Shown: positions 17,900-28,502, counted from the stretch's first letter. The stretch is 64,000 nucleotides of DNA from Prevotellaceae bacterium (GCA_020636675.1 JACJXK010000012.1:12211-76210); one strand, 5' to 3'. Numbers and translations are program-made. The notes: generated from the sequence alone by a model not told the origin.

Positions 17900-20800
17900 T
17901 TATTTGTTCTTCTCAATCCATTTCTTTGCGTTGACAAAAGCTTCCAACCATGGAGTGATTTCGTCTGTTTTTATCCTGTCCGCAGGATAGTATGCCCATT
18001 GCCAAGGGAAAATGGCACGTTCCAAGTGTGGCATCATAGCAAGGTGCCTGCCGTCTTTAGAACAGATGCCTGCTGCTGCATATTGCGAACCGTTAGGATT
18101 TGCCGGATATGCGTCGTATTCATATTTGGCAATGATGTTGTATTCCTTCTCTTCATAAGGGAAGTCGAATTTTCCTTCTCCGTGGGCAACCCAGATTCCG
18201 AGTTTGCTTCCGGAAAGAGAACCGAACATGACGGATTGGTTTTCCGGAATGGTTAGTCCTACAAAACTTGACTCGAATTTGTGAGAGTTGTTGTGCAGCA
18301 TCTTGTGCTTTTTCTCGTGCTCAGGATATACAAGCCCTAATTCTGCCATGACTTGGCATCCGTTGCAGACGCCCAGACTTAGAGTGTCTTTGCGTGCGTA
18401 GAACTTGTCGAGTGCGGCTTTCGCCTTTTCGTTGAAAAGGAAACCTCCTGCCCATCCTTTGGCCGAACCTAAAACGTCTGAGTTGGAGAATCCTCCACAG
18501 AAGACGATCATGTTGACGTCTTCTAGCGTTTCACGGCCGGAAGCCAAGTCTGTCATGTGTACGTCCTTGACGTCAAATCCCGCTAGCCACAATGAATAGG
18601 CCATCTCTCGGTCTCCGTTAGTTCCTTTGTCTCGGATGATGGCGGCGCAAATCCCGCTTTTCTCTGTTCTGTCTGCAGATAGTCCTAATTTGGACATTTT
18701 GCCTGCAAATGTGTCGTCGAATTTGTACTGAAGAGGTTGGCTCTTGTAATTGTCGAAACGTTCTTTTGCACATTTCTCTCCGCTTTGTCTGCGGTCAAGC
18801 AGATAAGAAGACTTGAACCATACATCACGAAGCGCGTCGATGTCGAAATTGTGCTTTTTGCCTCCTTTGCTGATTTGGATGCTTCTGCCGTCTGTGACAG
18901 TAGCTATCTTGGCGAAGCCGATACCCTCGTCTTTCAATATCTTTTCTACCTCGGAGCAGTTCTCTACCTGAATTAATACGCCAGGATTTTCGCTGAATAG
19001 TATCTTGACAAGATCCATTTCAACTAGATCGTCTAGTGTTACGTCCAAACCACCCTTCGTGTTGGCGAAGCACATCTCTAGTAATGCAGTGATCAGACCT
19101 CCTGCGGAAATGTCATGTCCGGCAAGTACTAGGTCTTTCTTTATCAACTCTTGGATTGCTTCAAATGCATCGACGAAGTATTCGGAGTCGGTGACGTTTG
19201 GAGTTTTCTTCCCAATCTTATTCAGCGTCTGTGCTAAAGCAGAACCTCCTAACTGAAGCTGGTCGAAAGAGAAGTCGATATGATAGATGGAAGTCCCTTT
19301 CTTATTAAGAAGAACTGGTCCTACAATCTTGCGGACGTCAGATATTTCTGCGCCAGCGGAGATGATGACAGTACCAGGTGAGTAGACCTTCTCGTCTCCA
19401 TATTTTTGAGTCATGGAAAGAGAATCCTTTCCTGTAGGAATGTTCACTCCCAAAGAACATGCAAACTCGCTACAAGCCTCTACCGCTTTGTATAGACGGG
19501 CATCTTCTCCTTCGTTCTTGCAAGGCCACATCCAGTTGGCGCTGAGCGAAACGCTGCTGATGCCTTCTTCCAAAGGAGCCCAAACTATATTGGTCAATGC
19601 TTCTGCGATAGACAGTACGGAGCCGGCCGCAGAATCTATCATTGCTGCCATCGGCGCATGTCCGATAGAGGTCGCGATTCCGGATTTCCATCTGTAATCC
19701 AATGATACGGCTCCGAGGTCGTTCAGCGGTAACTGAATCTCTCCTGCGCATTGTTGTCTCGCAATTTTACCTGTGATGGAACGGTCTACCTTGTTGGTCA
19801 ACCAGTCTTTGCAGGCTACAGATTCAAGCTGAAGCACATTGTTCAGATATTCGTCAATCTTTGACTCTTCTGTGTGTATGTCTTCGTATGTCTCTACTAC
19901 GGTCTTATCCGTGATGATAGTACGAGGTGGTTTGCCGATCATATAATCGAGCCTTAGGTCGATAGGCTTTTCTCCGTTCTCTTTCTCGAAAACGAAACAC
20001 ATGTCGCCGGTGGTTTCTCCGACTACGTACATAGGGGCACGCTCACGGTCTGCTATCCTCTTGATGAGATCAATGTCCTGTTCGTTGACGAGGCATCCCA
20101 TGCGCTCCTGACTTTCGTTTCCGATAATCTCTTTTGCGGAAAGGGTAGGGTCTCCAACCGGAAGTTTGTCCATGTCGATTTTTCCTCCGGTACTCTCCAC
20201 TAGTTCGGAGAGACAGTTTAAGTGGCCTCCTGCACCGTGGTCGTGAATGGAGACGATTGGGTTCTTCTCTGATTCTGCAAGTGTACGGATGACGTTGGCT
20301 ACTCGTTTCTGCATTTCTGGATTTGCCCTCTGTACCGCATTCAACTCGATGGAGTTGTTGTATTGTCCTGTGTCCACAGAAGAAACGGCTCCTCCGCCCA
20401 TGCCTATTCGGTAGTTGTCTCCGCCCATTACGATGACCTTCTGTCCTGGTACGGGTTCGCCTTTCAGACTGTCCTTCATTTTGGCGAAACCTATACCTCC
20501 CGCCATCATGATGACTTTGTCGTATGCGAATTTCTTAAAGTTCTCCGCATGTTCGAATGTCAAAAGAGAACCGCAGATAAGCGGTTGTCCGTATTTATTT
20601 CCGAAGTCGCTGGCTCCGTTGGATGCTTTGATAAGAATTTGTTCCGGCGTTTGGTAAAGCCATTTGCGCTCGTCCATTCCTTCCTCCCATTTGCGTCCTG
20701 CTTCTGAGCGTGGGTAGGAGGTCATGTAAACGGCCGTCCCTGCCATTGGCAAACTTGCCTTTCCTCCGCCGAGACGGTCTCTAATCTCGCCTCCGGAGCC

Positions 20801-21589
20801 GGTGGCTGCACCATTGAATGGCTCTACTGTGGTTGGAAAATTATGCGTTTCTGCCTTCAATGAGATGACGGATTTTATTTTTTTTATCTCGAAGAAGTCC
20901 GGTTTGTCGCCGCTTGCCGGTGCGAATTGTTCTATCTCGGGTCCTTCGTTGAAGGCTACGTTGTCTTTGTATGCAGATACAAGTTTGTTTGGATTTTCTT
21001 CGGATGTCTTTTTAATCAACTTGAACAGAGAACTCTCCTTCTCTTCCCCGTCAATTACATATAGACCATTGAATATCTTGTGACGGCAATGCTCTGAGTT
21101 GACTTGTGAGAATCCGAACACCTCGCTGTCTGTCAACTTTCTTCCTATCTTTTCGCTGATTCCGTTCAAGTAAGCAATCTCGTCTGGATTGAGAGCCAAA
21201 CCTTCTTTCTTATTGTACTCTTCGATGTTGTCTATGTGTACGATTGAATCTGGTTGTTTGTCGATATTAAAGATGCTTTGGTCTAGTTTGCTGTAGATGC
21301 GTTGCAACATAGAATCGTGCTCGGAATCTGCACCTTTGGCGGCAAAGTACTCTTCGATACGAAGAATGCCATTCATGCCCATGTTTTGGGTGATCTCTAC
21401 GGCATTCGTACTCCAAGGGGTTATCATTTCGCGACGCGGACCGATAAACCATCCTCCGATCTCTTTTTCTTCGGTGAATTTGGCTCCACTGAAAAGCCAT
21501 GTCAGTTTCTCAATGTCTTGAGAAGATAGTGCAAGGTTGGAATCGACTGCGATTACTCCTGCATCCTCTTTTTTGAAGAATAGAATCAT
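17900..21589 (-). CDS. purL: PurL, phosphoribosylformylglycinamidine synthase (large single-chain)
   Basis: ATP-dependent amidotransferase of purine synthesis that converts FGAR plus glutamine to FGAM. The 1229-residue length matches the large single-chain type, in which the FGAM synthase halves are fused to a C-terminal glutaminase. Visible signals are SEVFGFSQVNSEHCRHK (near 157-173), KAETHNFPTTVEPFNGAATGSGG (near 240-262), the central SIHDHGAGGH, and the glutaminase nucleophile in SLGVCNGCQVMAELG with a later PHLERAIFPWQW His/Glu pair. It is monocistronic with its own terminator, and its start lies 773 bp from the divergent GH3 gene. The start at 21589 gives the family-typical MILFFKK. Confidence 0.97.
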   Translation of the reverse strand: MILFFKKEDAGVIAVDSNLALSSQDIEKLTWLFSGAKFTEEKEIGGWFIGPRREMITPWSTNAVEITQNMGMNGILRIEEYFAAKGADSEHDSMLQRIYSKLDQSIFNIDKQPDSIVHIDNIEEYNKKEGLALNPDEIAYLNGISEKIGRKLTDSEVFGFSQVNSEHCRHKIFNGLYVIDGEEKESSLFKLIKKTSEENPNKLVSAYKDNVAFNEGPEIEQFAPASGDKPDFFEIKKIKSVISLKAETHNFPTTVEPFNGAATGSGGEIRDRLGGGKASLPMAGTAVYMTSYPRSEAGRKWEEGMDERKWLYQTPEQILIKASNGASDFGNKYGQPLICGSLLTFEHAENFKKFAYDKVIMMAGGIGFAKMKDSLKGEPVPGQKVIVMGGDNYRIGMGGGAVSSVDTGQYNNSIELNAVQRANPEMQKRVANVIRTLAESEKNPIVSIHDHGAGGHLNCLSELVESTGGKIDMDKLPVGDPTLSAKEIIGNESQERMGCLVNEQDIDLIKRIADRERAPMYVVGETTGDMCFVFEKENGEKPIDLRLDYMIGKPPRTIITDKTVVETYEDIHTEESKIDEYLNNVLQLESVACKDWLTNKVDRSITGKIARQQCAGEIQLPLNDLGAVSLDYRWKSGIATSIGHAPMAAMIDSAAGSVLSIAEALTNIVWAPLEEGISSVSLSANWMWPCKNEGEDARLYKAVEACSEFACSLGVNIPTGKDSLSMTQKYGDEKVYSPGTVIISAGAEISDVRKIVGPVLLNKKGTSIYHIDFSFDQLQLGGSALAQTLNKIGKKTPNVTDSEYFVDAFEAIQELIKKDLVLAGHDISAGGLITALLEMCFANTKGGLDVTLDDLVEMDLVKILFSENPGVLIQVENCSEVEKILKDEGIGFAKIATVTDGRSIQISKGGKKHNFDIDALRDVWFKSSYLLDRRQSGEKCAKERFDNYKSQPLQYKFDDTFAGKMSKLGLSADRTEKSGICAAIIRDKGTNGDREMAYSLWLAGFDVKDVHMTDLASGRETLEDVNMIVFCGGFSNSDVLGSAKGWAGGFLFNEKAKAALDKFYARKDTLSLGVCNGCQVMAELGLVYPEHEKKHKMLHNNSHKFESSFVGLTIPENQSVMFGSLSGSKLGIWVAHGEGKFDFPYEEKEYNIIAKYEYDAYPANPNGSQYAAAGICSKDGRHLAMMPHLERAIFPWQWAYYPADRIKTDEITPWLEAFVNAKKWIEKNK

Positions 21590-22362
21590 ATATATGATCG
21601 TTTTGTAATTATATTCTTAAGAATAAAATTCTGAAAAATAGAAGAAAAGATGCTTTTCTCTATTTTTTTGCAAACTTACGGAAAAATCTCGGTTTTATGT
21701 CTGTTTGTTGCTGATAATAATAAATAATAGATGTACGTTTGTTTGCGAATGTATTGTCAATGTGAGGATTGAACTGGTTTTTCTTGAAATGCAAATTGTG
21801 CTTGCCGTTAATCGACTTTGTTTGCTTGCTTAATGAAAAGTTGATGAAGGTTAAATTCGAATGGAGGATTTACAGAAACCTTTGTTTGGTTTTTGTAAAA
21901 TCGTAAAAACCATCTATTTTTGAAAGTAGAGAGTGTATATGCGACATATGTCTAAAGATGTGATATCTTAGGTGATGAAAAAGATTAATGGATGTCAATC
22001 CTCCTTCTGTTGGGTATCTGTTCTTCTATTTGGAACTTTTATGTGAATGGAGAAGTCGTGGTGTATTTGTTATGGTTCTAAAAATATGGTTCTCTGTAGT
22101 GTTTTATTGCTTTCCGTATGTGGAGATGAAACGATGACGGATTTTCGTTGATTTAGTAGGGGCGCATTATCTGTAGTAAACGTTGCCAAATTTGTTCTCT
22201 GTCTTTGACATCTGTTGGTTTCCGAACTGCGATGGATGTCCTCTTTTTGCGAAGTGCAGTCTGAAATTTGGGATTTCGTCGCATCCGGAAGATGTTGTTG
22301 TATCATGCTTTTATACAAATCTTATTAAAACTGAACATTGAGATATAAATAAATAGAAGAAT
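21590..22362. other. 773-bp intergenic region between purL and the GH3 pair
   Basis: Divergent spacer. It contains a well-formed + strand promoter at 21892-21922, and thus an untranslated leader of about 430 nt before the first GH3 gene. The short - strand frame at 22070-22318 has no protein-like features. I recognise no riboswitch in the leader. Confidence 0.55.
21892..21922 (+). promoter_or_regulatory. Promoter upstream of the GH3 gene pair
   Basis: TTTG (21892-21895), 19-nt spacer, TATTTTTG (21915-21922): a full match to the Bacteroidetes -33/-7 pattern. Start site expected near 21929. Confidence 0.65.
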
Positions 22363-24570
22363 ATGATGAAGAAAAGCAATGCGTTTATTTTGTCATTGGC
22401 ACTACTTCACCCAATGGTAACTACTATGGCACAAAAAAGTGGTGATAAGGAGCTGCTTATGCGGCAGGAGGCAAAGGAAGTCATCTCTAGTATGACGATG
22501 GAAGAAAAGTTGTCTCAGTTGATGAATGTATCTCCGGGTATTGATCGACTGAACATTAAGCCATATGATTGGTGGAACGAGGGTCTGCATGGGGTTGGTC
22601 GTGATGGGCGAGCGACGGTATTCCCTCAGCCTATCGGTTTGGCTGCCACTTTCGATGAAGAACTTGTCCGTCAGATAGGGGATGCAGTGGCTACGGAAGG
22701 CCGTGCAAAATTCAATGTGGCTCAGAAAATGAAGAACTATTCCCGTAATGCGGGCTTGACCTTTTGGTCTCCTAATGTCAATATCTTCCGGGATCCCCGC
22801 TGGGGTCGAGGAATGGAGACCTATGGGGAAGATCCGTTCTTGACGGGAACATTAGGCACCGCTTATGTGCATGGTTTGCAGGGTGATGACCCGATTTATC
22901 TTAAGGCGGCTGCTTGTGCAAAACATTATGCGGTCCATTCAGGTCCTGAGTCAACCCGGCACGAGGCGGATATCCATCCTACAAAACGAGATCTTTTCGA
23001 AACCTATCTCCCTGCATTCAAAATGTTGGTTCGGCAAGGCAAGGTGGAGGTGGTTATGGCTGCCTATAATGCGGTCTATGGGGAGGCTTGCCCCGGTTCT
23101 TCCTATATGTTGACGGAGATTCTCCGTAATGACTGGGGTTTTAACGGCCATATTGTCTCCGATTGTGGTGCCGTGAATGACATCTATGGAGGGCACGCCA
23201 TGGTTAAGACGGAGGCGGAGGCTTGTGCTGTGGCTGTTAAGGCAGGCTTGAATCTGGAATGCGGCAATACTTTCATGGCTATGAAATCAGCTCTTGACCA
23301 AAATCTGCTCACGGAGGCCGATATTGATAATGCACTTCTTCCTTTGGTGATGACCCGTCTTAAATTGGGCATTTTGAAGGAAGATAAGGACTGCCCTTAT
23401 AACGAGATGGACGAGGATGTGATCTGTTGTGATAAACATACCGACTTAGCCAAAAGAGCGGCGGTGGAGAGTATGGTTCTTTTGAAAAATGACAATAACC
23501 TGTTGCCTCTGAACAAGGATATCCGCACGCTATATGTGGGCGGTGAGGGGGCTACGGACATTTTCAGTCAGATGGGTAACTATTACGGACTTAGTCCTCG
23601 TTTTAGCTCCTATTTGCAGGGCATAATGTCGAAGGTAAGCAACGGAACGAGTGTTAACTTCCGACCTGGATTTATGCTTGTGACGCCGGAACTTAATGAG
23701 ATGAATTGGGCGGTGGGTGATGCCGCTGAAGCTGATTATGCTATCCTCGTGATGGGAAATAATGGCAATACGGAAGGCGAAGAGGGGGAGGCCATTGCCA
23801 ATGGAACACGTGGTGATAGAATAGGAATCGGATTGCCGGAGTCGCAGATGAGTTTCCTTCGTCGCGTGCGGGAAAGTCGCATGGGCAGTGGAAAGTCGGG
23901 CGGACTTGTTGTCGTGCTGACAGGTGGCAGCCCTATTGATATGCGCGAAATATGCAAGTTGGCTGATGCTGTTGTGCTTGCGTGGTATTCAGGACAAGAG
24001 GGCGGACTCGCATTGGGCGATTTGATTTTCGGGGATGCGAACTTCTGTGGTAGACTTCCTATCACGTTTCCTGCCGATGTTGATAAACTTCCTGCTCTGG
24101 ATGATTATTCCATGCGGAACAGGACATATAAATATATGACGGACAATGTGATGTTTCCGTTTGGGTATGGTTTGAACTATAGCCGTGTGGCTTATGCTGA
24201 TGCTTCGTTGGCCGATGCGAAGTCTGTTTCTGGAGTCAAGAAAGGAAGTCCGTTGCTCGTGAAGGCGGTGATTCGAAACTATGGTAAGGTGGCGGTGGAT
24301 GAAGTGGTTCAGGTCTATCTTGCATCGCCGGAGGCTGGCAGGAAAGCTCCTAACCAGCAGCTGGTGGCTTTCAAACGGGTGAGGTTGGCTCCCGGCTCTG
24401 AACAAACTGTCGAATTTTCAATTTCTGCCGAATTGTTGGAAACCGTGCAGGAAGATGGCTCCTCCAAACTGCTGAAGGGAGAATATCATCTCACTATTGG
24501 TGGTGCGGCTCCTTGTACCCGTAGCCGGGAGTTAGGCGTAAGCCTGTCTTCTTTTATCTTTAAATTATAA
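22363..24570 (+). CDS. Glycoside hydrolase family 3, probably beta-glucosidase or beta-xylosidase
   Basis: Secreted retaining glycosidase that trims beta-linked sugars from oligosaccharides. The 735 residues comprise a signal peptide (about 1-22, ending TTMAQ), the GH3 N-terminal TIM barrel (about 35-340, with YDWWNEGLHGVGRDGRATVFPQ and SPNVNIFRDPRWGRGMETYGEDP), the alpha/beta sandwich (about 365-590) and a fibronectin-like C-terminal domain (about 635-730). Asp267 in HIVSDCGAVND is the expected nucleophile. The WWNEGLHG start of the barrel resembles xylosidase-type GH3 members, but substrate cannot be fixed from sequence. It lies 5 bp upstream of a second, broken GH3 gene, so the two form an operon. 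Confidence 0.93.
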   Translation: MMKKSNAFILSLALLHPMVTTMAQKSGDKELLMRQEAKEVISSMTMEEKLSQLMNVSPGIDRLNIKPYDWWNEGLHGVGRDGRATVFPQPIGLAATFDEELVRQIGDAVATEGRAKFNVAQKMKNYSRNAGLTFWSPNVNIFRDPRWGRGMETYGEDPFLTGTLGTAYVHGLQGDDPIYLKAAACAKHYAVHSGPESTRHEADIHPTKRDLFETYLPAFKMLVRQGKVEVVMAAYNAVYGEACPGSSYMLTEILRNDWGFNGHIVSDCGAVNDIYGGHAMVKTEAEACAVAVKAGLNLECGNTFMAMKSALDQNLLTEADIDNALLPLVMTRLKLGILKEDKDCPYNEMDEDVICCDKHTDLAKRAAVESMVLLKNDNNLLPLNKDIRTLYVGGEGATDIFSQMGNYYGLSPRFSSYLQGIMSKVSNGTSVNFRPGFMLVTPELNEMNWAVGDAAEADYAILVMGNNGNTEGEEGEAIANGTRGDRIGIGLPESQMSFLRRVRESRMGSGKSGGLVVVLTGGSPIDMREICKLADAVVLAWYSGQEGGLALGDLIFGDANFCGRLPITFPADVDKLPALDDYSMRNRTYKYMTDNVMFPFGYGLNYSRVAYADASLADAKSVSGVKKGSPLLVKAVIRNYGKVAVDEVVQVYLASPEAGRKAPNQQLVAFKRVRLAPGSEQTVEFSISAELLETVQEDGSSKLLKGEYHLTIGGAAPCTRSRELGVSLSSFIFKL

Positions 24571-24575
24571 TCTTT

Positions 24576-26958
24576 ATGGATATGAGAAAAAATCATTTGT
24601 TTATATATGTGTTTATGGCTTTTGCTTCCGCATCTGGACTTTATGCCCAGAAAACGCCGCAGTTGCGTGCTGATAATATTGATGAGGTTGTTCGGGCTAT
24701 GACTCTCGAAGAAAAGGCCCGTTTGCTGGTTGGCGGAGGTAATGATGACTTTGCCGGTAGTACTTCCATGGTGGGCCAGCAACGAAAGATCGTGGCAGGT
24801 GCTGCTGGTGTTACGTTCGGAATACCTCGTTTGGGGATTCCGCCTACGGTGCTGGCCGATGATCCTGCAGGGGTGAGGATAGATCCGACGCGCGAAGGTG
24901 TGGATCGGATGTTTTATGCGACAGGTTTTCCTGTGGGAACATGCTTGGCCTGTACATGGAATGCCGAGTTGGTCGAAAACGTGGGTCGTGCCATTTGGTA
25001 ATGAAACCTTGGAGTATGGGTGTGATGTGATTCTTGGCCCGGGAATGAACTTGCATCGTAATCCGCTTTGTGGACGGAATTTTGAGTATTATAGTGAAGA
25101 TCCTTTCGTGACAGGAGTCATAGCCTCCGCTTGTGTCAAAGGTATCCAGAGCCAAGGGGTTGGAGTTAGTGCCAAACATTTTGCGGTCAACTCGCAGGAG
25201 ACAGACAGAACAAGGGTTGATGAACGGGTTACTCCTCGTGCCTTGCGCGAGCTCTATCTTCGTGGGTTTGAAAGGATGGTACGTGAAAGCAAGCCTTGGA
25301 CCATAATGTCGTCTTATAACATAATTAATGGACAATATGCCATGGCATACCGGGATCTGTTGACGGATGTGCTTCGTGTCGACTGAAGGTTTGATGGTGT
25401 GGTCATGACTGATTGGGATTGGCGTGACAATATGCCTACGGACCTGGAGGTCTCTGCGGGAAGTGATTTGCTGATGCCGGGTTTCCCTTCTCAAGTGGAG
25501 AGTGTCGTTGCGGAGGTGAAGGCAGGACGATTAAGCATTGATGATGTGAATCGCAACGTGAAACGTATGCTGGAGTATATTGTTAAGACACCCCGTTTTA
25601 AAGGATATGAGTTTTCTAATAAACCGGACCTGAAATCTCATGCGCAGATTACCAGACAAAGTAGTACGGAGGGAATGGTGTTGTTGAAAAATGAGGCGGA
25701 AACTCTTCCTTTTCGAGGAGTGAAGACGGTTGCCTTGTTTGGCGTAAACTCTTATGATTTCCTTTCCGGAGGTTTGGGTTCCGGTTGTGTGAATGTTCCG
25801 TATGTGGTGGATATGGTTACTGGTTTGGAAAATGTAAATGTAAGTACCACTCCGACTCTTACGGAGATTTATCGCAATTATGTAAACTATGCCCGCCTTA
25901 AACTCAAGGTGGATAAAAACCCGGCTATGTGGTTTCTTGATAATGGACAGCCTAAGTTGGACGAGTTTGAAGTGACGGAAAGATGTATCCAACATGAGCT
26001 TCAGGAAGCGGATGCCGCTATCGTTACGATAGGGAGACAGGCTGGGGAGGCGATGGATCGTTCCATTGAGGGAGATTTTAATCTCACGCCGATGGAGCAA
26101 CAAATGATCCGTCGCGTCTCTGATGCATTTCATGCCGATGGCAAGCGTGTTGTCGTAGTCATTAATTCAGGTTCTGTTGTCGAGACTGCCTCTTGGCGCG
26201 ATTATGTGGATGCTATTCTTGTGGCTTGGCAGCCGGGTGAGGAGGGTGGCAATTCTATTGCTGATGTGCTTACGGGCAAGGCCAATCCTTCTGGTAAACT
26301 TACCATGACTTGGCCCATCTCTGTGGTAGATCATGCCTCGACCCGTAATTTTCCGCAAGAGTATGATATGTATACGTATAAAAACATGAAGACTTATTCT
26401 TTCCGGAATGTTCAAGGTGTGGACTATTCCAACCATGAAGAGGACATCTATGTTGGTTACCGTTATTTTGATACGTTCAAACGTACGGTGGCCTATCCGT
26501 TTGGCTTCGGGCTTAGTTATACCACGTTCTCTTACGGGAAGTCTAGTGTGAAGGTGAATGATAGAAAAAATGCGAAGACGGACGGTTCTTACATTGAAAT
26601 TAGCGTGGTTGTCACCAATACGGGAAAGATGGCGGGCAAGGAGGTGGTGCAGGTTTATGTCGCTGCACCGAAGGATGGTCTTCAGAAGCCGGCAAAGGAG
26701 CTGAAGGCTTTTGCAAAAACGAAATTGCTCCAACCGGGAGAGAGTGAGACACTTCGCATGTGTGTCGCACATCGTGACTTGGCTTCTTTTGACGAGTCAA
26801 ACAGTCAATGGCTGGTTCAAGCTGGTGTTTATGACTTCCTAGTTGGCAGCAGTAGTGCGGATATTAAAGCTTCTCATTCTGTCAATGTCTCTTCTTATAC
26901 GGAGAAGGTTTCTGATGTCTTGCATTTGCGACAACCTCTGAAAATTTTGGAACAATAA
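24576..26958 (+). pseudogene. GH3 glycosidase broken by a frameshift and a TGA codon
   Basis: A second GH3 gene in three pieces. Piece one (24576-25001) has a signal peptide ending GLYAQ and the start of the barrel, then stops in NVGRAIW. Removing one base near 24994-24997 restores the reading NVGRA-I-G-N-E-T-L, so there is a one-base gain. The restored frame runs to a TGA at 25384-25386, in VLRVD-stop-RFDGVVMTDW, where family members carry Trp-Gly. The third piece (25387-26958) carries the MTDWDW nucleophile region, the sandwich domain and a fibronectin-like C-terminus. Intact length would be near 793 residues. The rest of the frame is undamaged, so either inactivation is recent or the lesions are sequencing/assembly errors. 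Confidence 0.88.
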
Positions 26959-26986
26959 CTTTTTGTTTTCTGTGATAAAATTACAA

Positions 26987-27034
26987 AAAATCCCATTGAT
27001 TGGACTTTCTGCCGATTAATGGGATTTTCTTTTT
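26987..27034 (+). terminator. Terminator after the GH3 pair
   Basis: Arms AAAATCCCATT (26987-26997) and AATGGGATTTT (27018-27028) enclose a 20-nt loop that can pair further (GATTGG-like ends). CTTTTT follows. It lies 28 bp after the GH3 stop, between convergent transcription units. Confidence 0.75.
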
Positions 27035-27079
27035 CGTGTTGTGAATTCGCTTTCCTGCTTTTGGGGAAGATGCGGTTCC

Positions 27080-27412
27080 TTATATTGCCGAGCAATCTTT
27101 GCTGTAGGCAAACTCATCCTTGGTAACCAGGGTGTCTCTTTTTTCGATGAGAGTCTGTTCTACGTACTTTGCCTTTAGTTCGCCGAGCCTTTTGAAGTGG
27201 GCTGAATTGCAGTGTGAGGAGAAGGCTTCTTCGTCTTCCCATATTTCCAGTAAAAGGAGAGTGTCTTCGATGTCTTTTGGCGAAAAATAAGCATATTGTA
27301 TGTTCCCTTGTTCTTGTCTACTGGATACGTCTATCCTTTCGGATAGAATGGAGTCGAGAAATCTTTTCCTCTCGCCTTTCTTACAGATGTATGAAACAAA
27401 AAGAGTTTTCAT
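27080..27412 (-). CDS. ABM-domain (antibiotic biosynthesis monooxygenase fold) small protein
   Basis: A 110-residue protein with the dimeric ferredoxin-like ABM plan: strand LFVSYICKKGERKRFL, then LLLLEIWEDEEAFSSHCNSAHFKRLGEL, where the W and the H-x-x-x-x-H-F helix are the usual ABM landmarks. Such proteins include quinol monooxygenases and enzymes of unknown substrate. I start it at 27412 (MKTLFVSYI); the open frame runs 22 codons further upstream without a matching N-terminus. It is the last gene behind the ROK kinase (84-bp gap containing a hairpin), so it may be only partly co-transcribed with it. Confidence 0.75.
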   Translation of the reverse strand: MKTLFVSYICKKGERKRFLDSILSERIDVSSRQEQGNIQYAYFSPKDIEDTLLLLEIWEDEEAFSSHCNSAHFKRLGELKAKYVEQTLIEKRDTLVTKDEFAYSKDCSAI

Positions 27413-27438
27413 TTTTTTTTGAGTTTTATGTATAATGA

Positions 27439-27473
27439 AATGGCATACGGGAATGGTTTCGCCGTATGCCATT
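27439..27473 (-). terminator. Hairpin after the ROK kinase gene
   Basis: Perfect 12-bp arms AATGGCATACGG (27439-27450) and CCGTATGCCATT (27462-27473). Only a weak T tract follows on the - strand, so it may be leaky and let some transcription into the ABM gene. Confidence 0.65.
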
Positions 27474-27496
27474 AACATTTATCCTGAAAATGGATA

Positions 27497-28474
27497 TTAT
27501 CTCATTTTTGCCTCCCATGCAAGGGCTGAAGCACCTAATATGGCAGCGTCGGCGTCTTTCATTTCGGAGAAGAGAACCTTCACCTTGTTTTTGAATATAG
27601 GCATGAGGTTGTCTTCCATGGCCTTTTTCAAAGGTTTGAGAAGCATATCTCCTGATTTTGCAAGGCCACCGAATAGAATGAATGCCTCAGGACTGCTGAA
27701 CTTGATGAAGTCTGCAAATGCCTCGCCTAAGATTTCGCCGGTAAAGCTGAATACATCCTTTGCAAGTTGGTCTCCGGCAGAAGCGGCGTCAAATACATCT
27801 TTAGATGTGATTTGTTCCATCGGGATCTTACGGAGAAGGGAATCTTCGTTTGGCCTATTTTCCAAAAATTCGCATGCTGTTCTGGCTACTCCGGTTGCTG
27901 ATGTGTAAGTCTCCAAGCAACCTTTGTTCCCACATCCGCATAGACGTCCATCACGACGCATGGTTACGTGTCCGAGCTCTCCCGCAAAACCATCGTGTCC
28001 GTAGATTAGTTGTCCGTTGGCTACAATGCCGCTACCCACTCCGGTTCCTAAGGTGATCATGATGAAATCCTTCATCCCGCGAGCCGCTCCGTAGGTCATC
28101 TCGCCGATGGCTGCCGCATTGGCATCGTTTGTCAATGCTACCGGAACCCCGAACTTGTCCGAAAGGATCTTTGCGAAAGGAACAATGCCCTTCCAAGGAA
28201 GGTTGGGCGCATATTCTATGTTTCCGGTGTAGTAGTTGGCGTTAGGTGCCCCTACTCCGATTCCTTTAATCCGTTCAATGCCACAACTGCTCTCTATCAG
28301 TTTGGAGAGGCCCTTGTAAAGTTCTTCGATGTATTTGTCGAGGTCGTCGTTGTGTAGCTTTGTTTTAATGGAGTTGGATGCCAGAACATTACCCCTCGCA
28401 TCGACGATTCCGAAAACTGTATTTGTGCCACCTAAGTCAATGCCGACTACATAAGGCTTGATTTCTGTTGTCAT
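27497..28474 (-). CDS. ROK-family sugar kinase (glucokinase-like)
   Basis: Cytoplasmic kinase that probably phosphorylates glucose or a related hexose. The 325 residues contain the ATP-binding start VGIDLGGTNTVFGIVD (about 9-24), the sugar-binding GHDGFAGELGHV segment (about 166-177), and the ROK zinc motif CGCGNKGCLE (about 185-194). There is no N-terminal helix-turn-helix, so this is a kinase and not a ROK repressor. It lies 28 bp downstream of an MFS sugar transporter, a pairing typical of sugar uptake followed by phosphorylation. Confidence 0.92.
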   Translation of the reverse strand: MTTEIKPYVVGIDLGGTNTVFGIVDARGNVLASNSIKTKLHNDDLDKYIEELYKGLSKLIESSCGIERIKGIGVGAPNANYYTGNIEYAPNLPWKGIVPFAKILSDKFGVPVALTNDANAAAIGEMTYGAARGMKDFIMITLGTGVGSGIVANGQLIYGHDGFAGELGHVTMRRDGRLCGCGNKGCLETYTSATGVARTACEFLENRPNEDSLLRKIPMEQITSKDVFDAASAGDQLAKDVFSFTGEILGEAFADFIKFSSPEAFILFGGLAKSGDMLLKPLKKAMEDNLMPIFKNKVKVLFSEMKDADAAILGASALAWEAKMR

Positions 28475-28502
28475 AATATATTTTATTGAATAGTTAAATT
28501 GA

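Noticed and set aside
22070..22318. 82-codon - strand frame upstream of GH3
   Set aside because: No protein-like pattern, no promoter, and it lies in the predicted GH3 leader.
25384..25386. TGA in the second GH3 gene as a recoded Trp or selenocysteine codon
   Set aside because: Other genes here end at TGA (for example the coaBC and DUF4835 genes), the position is Trp in the family, and the same gene also has a frameshift, so a lesion is simpler.
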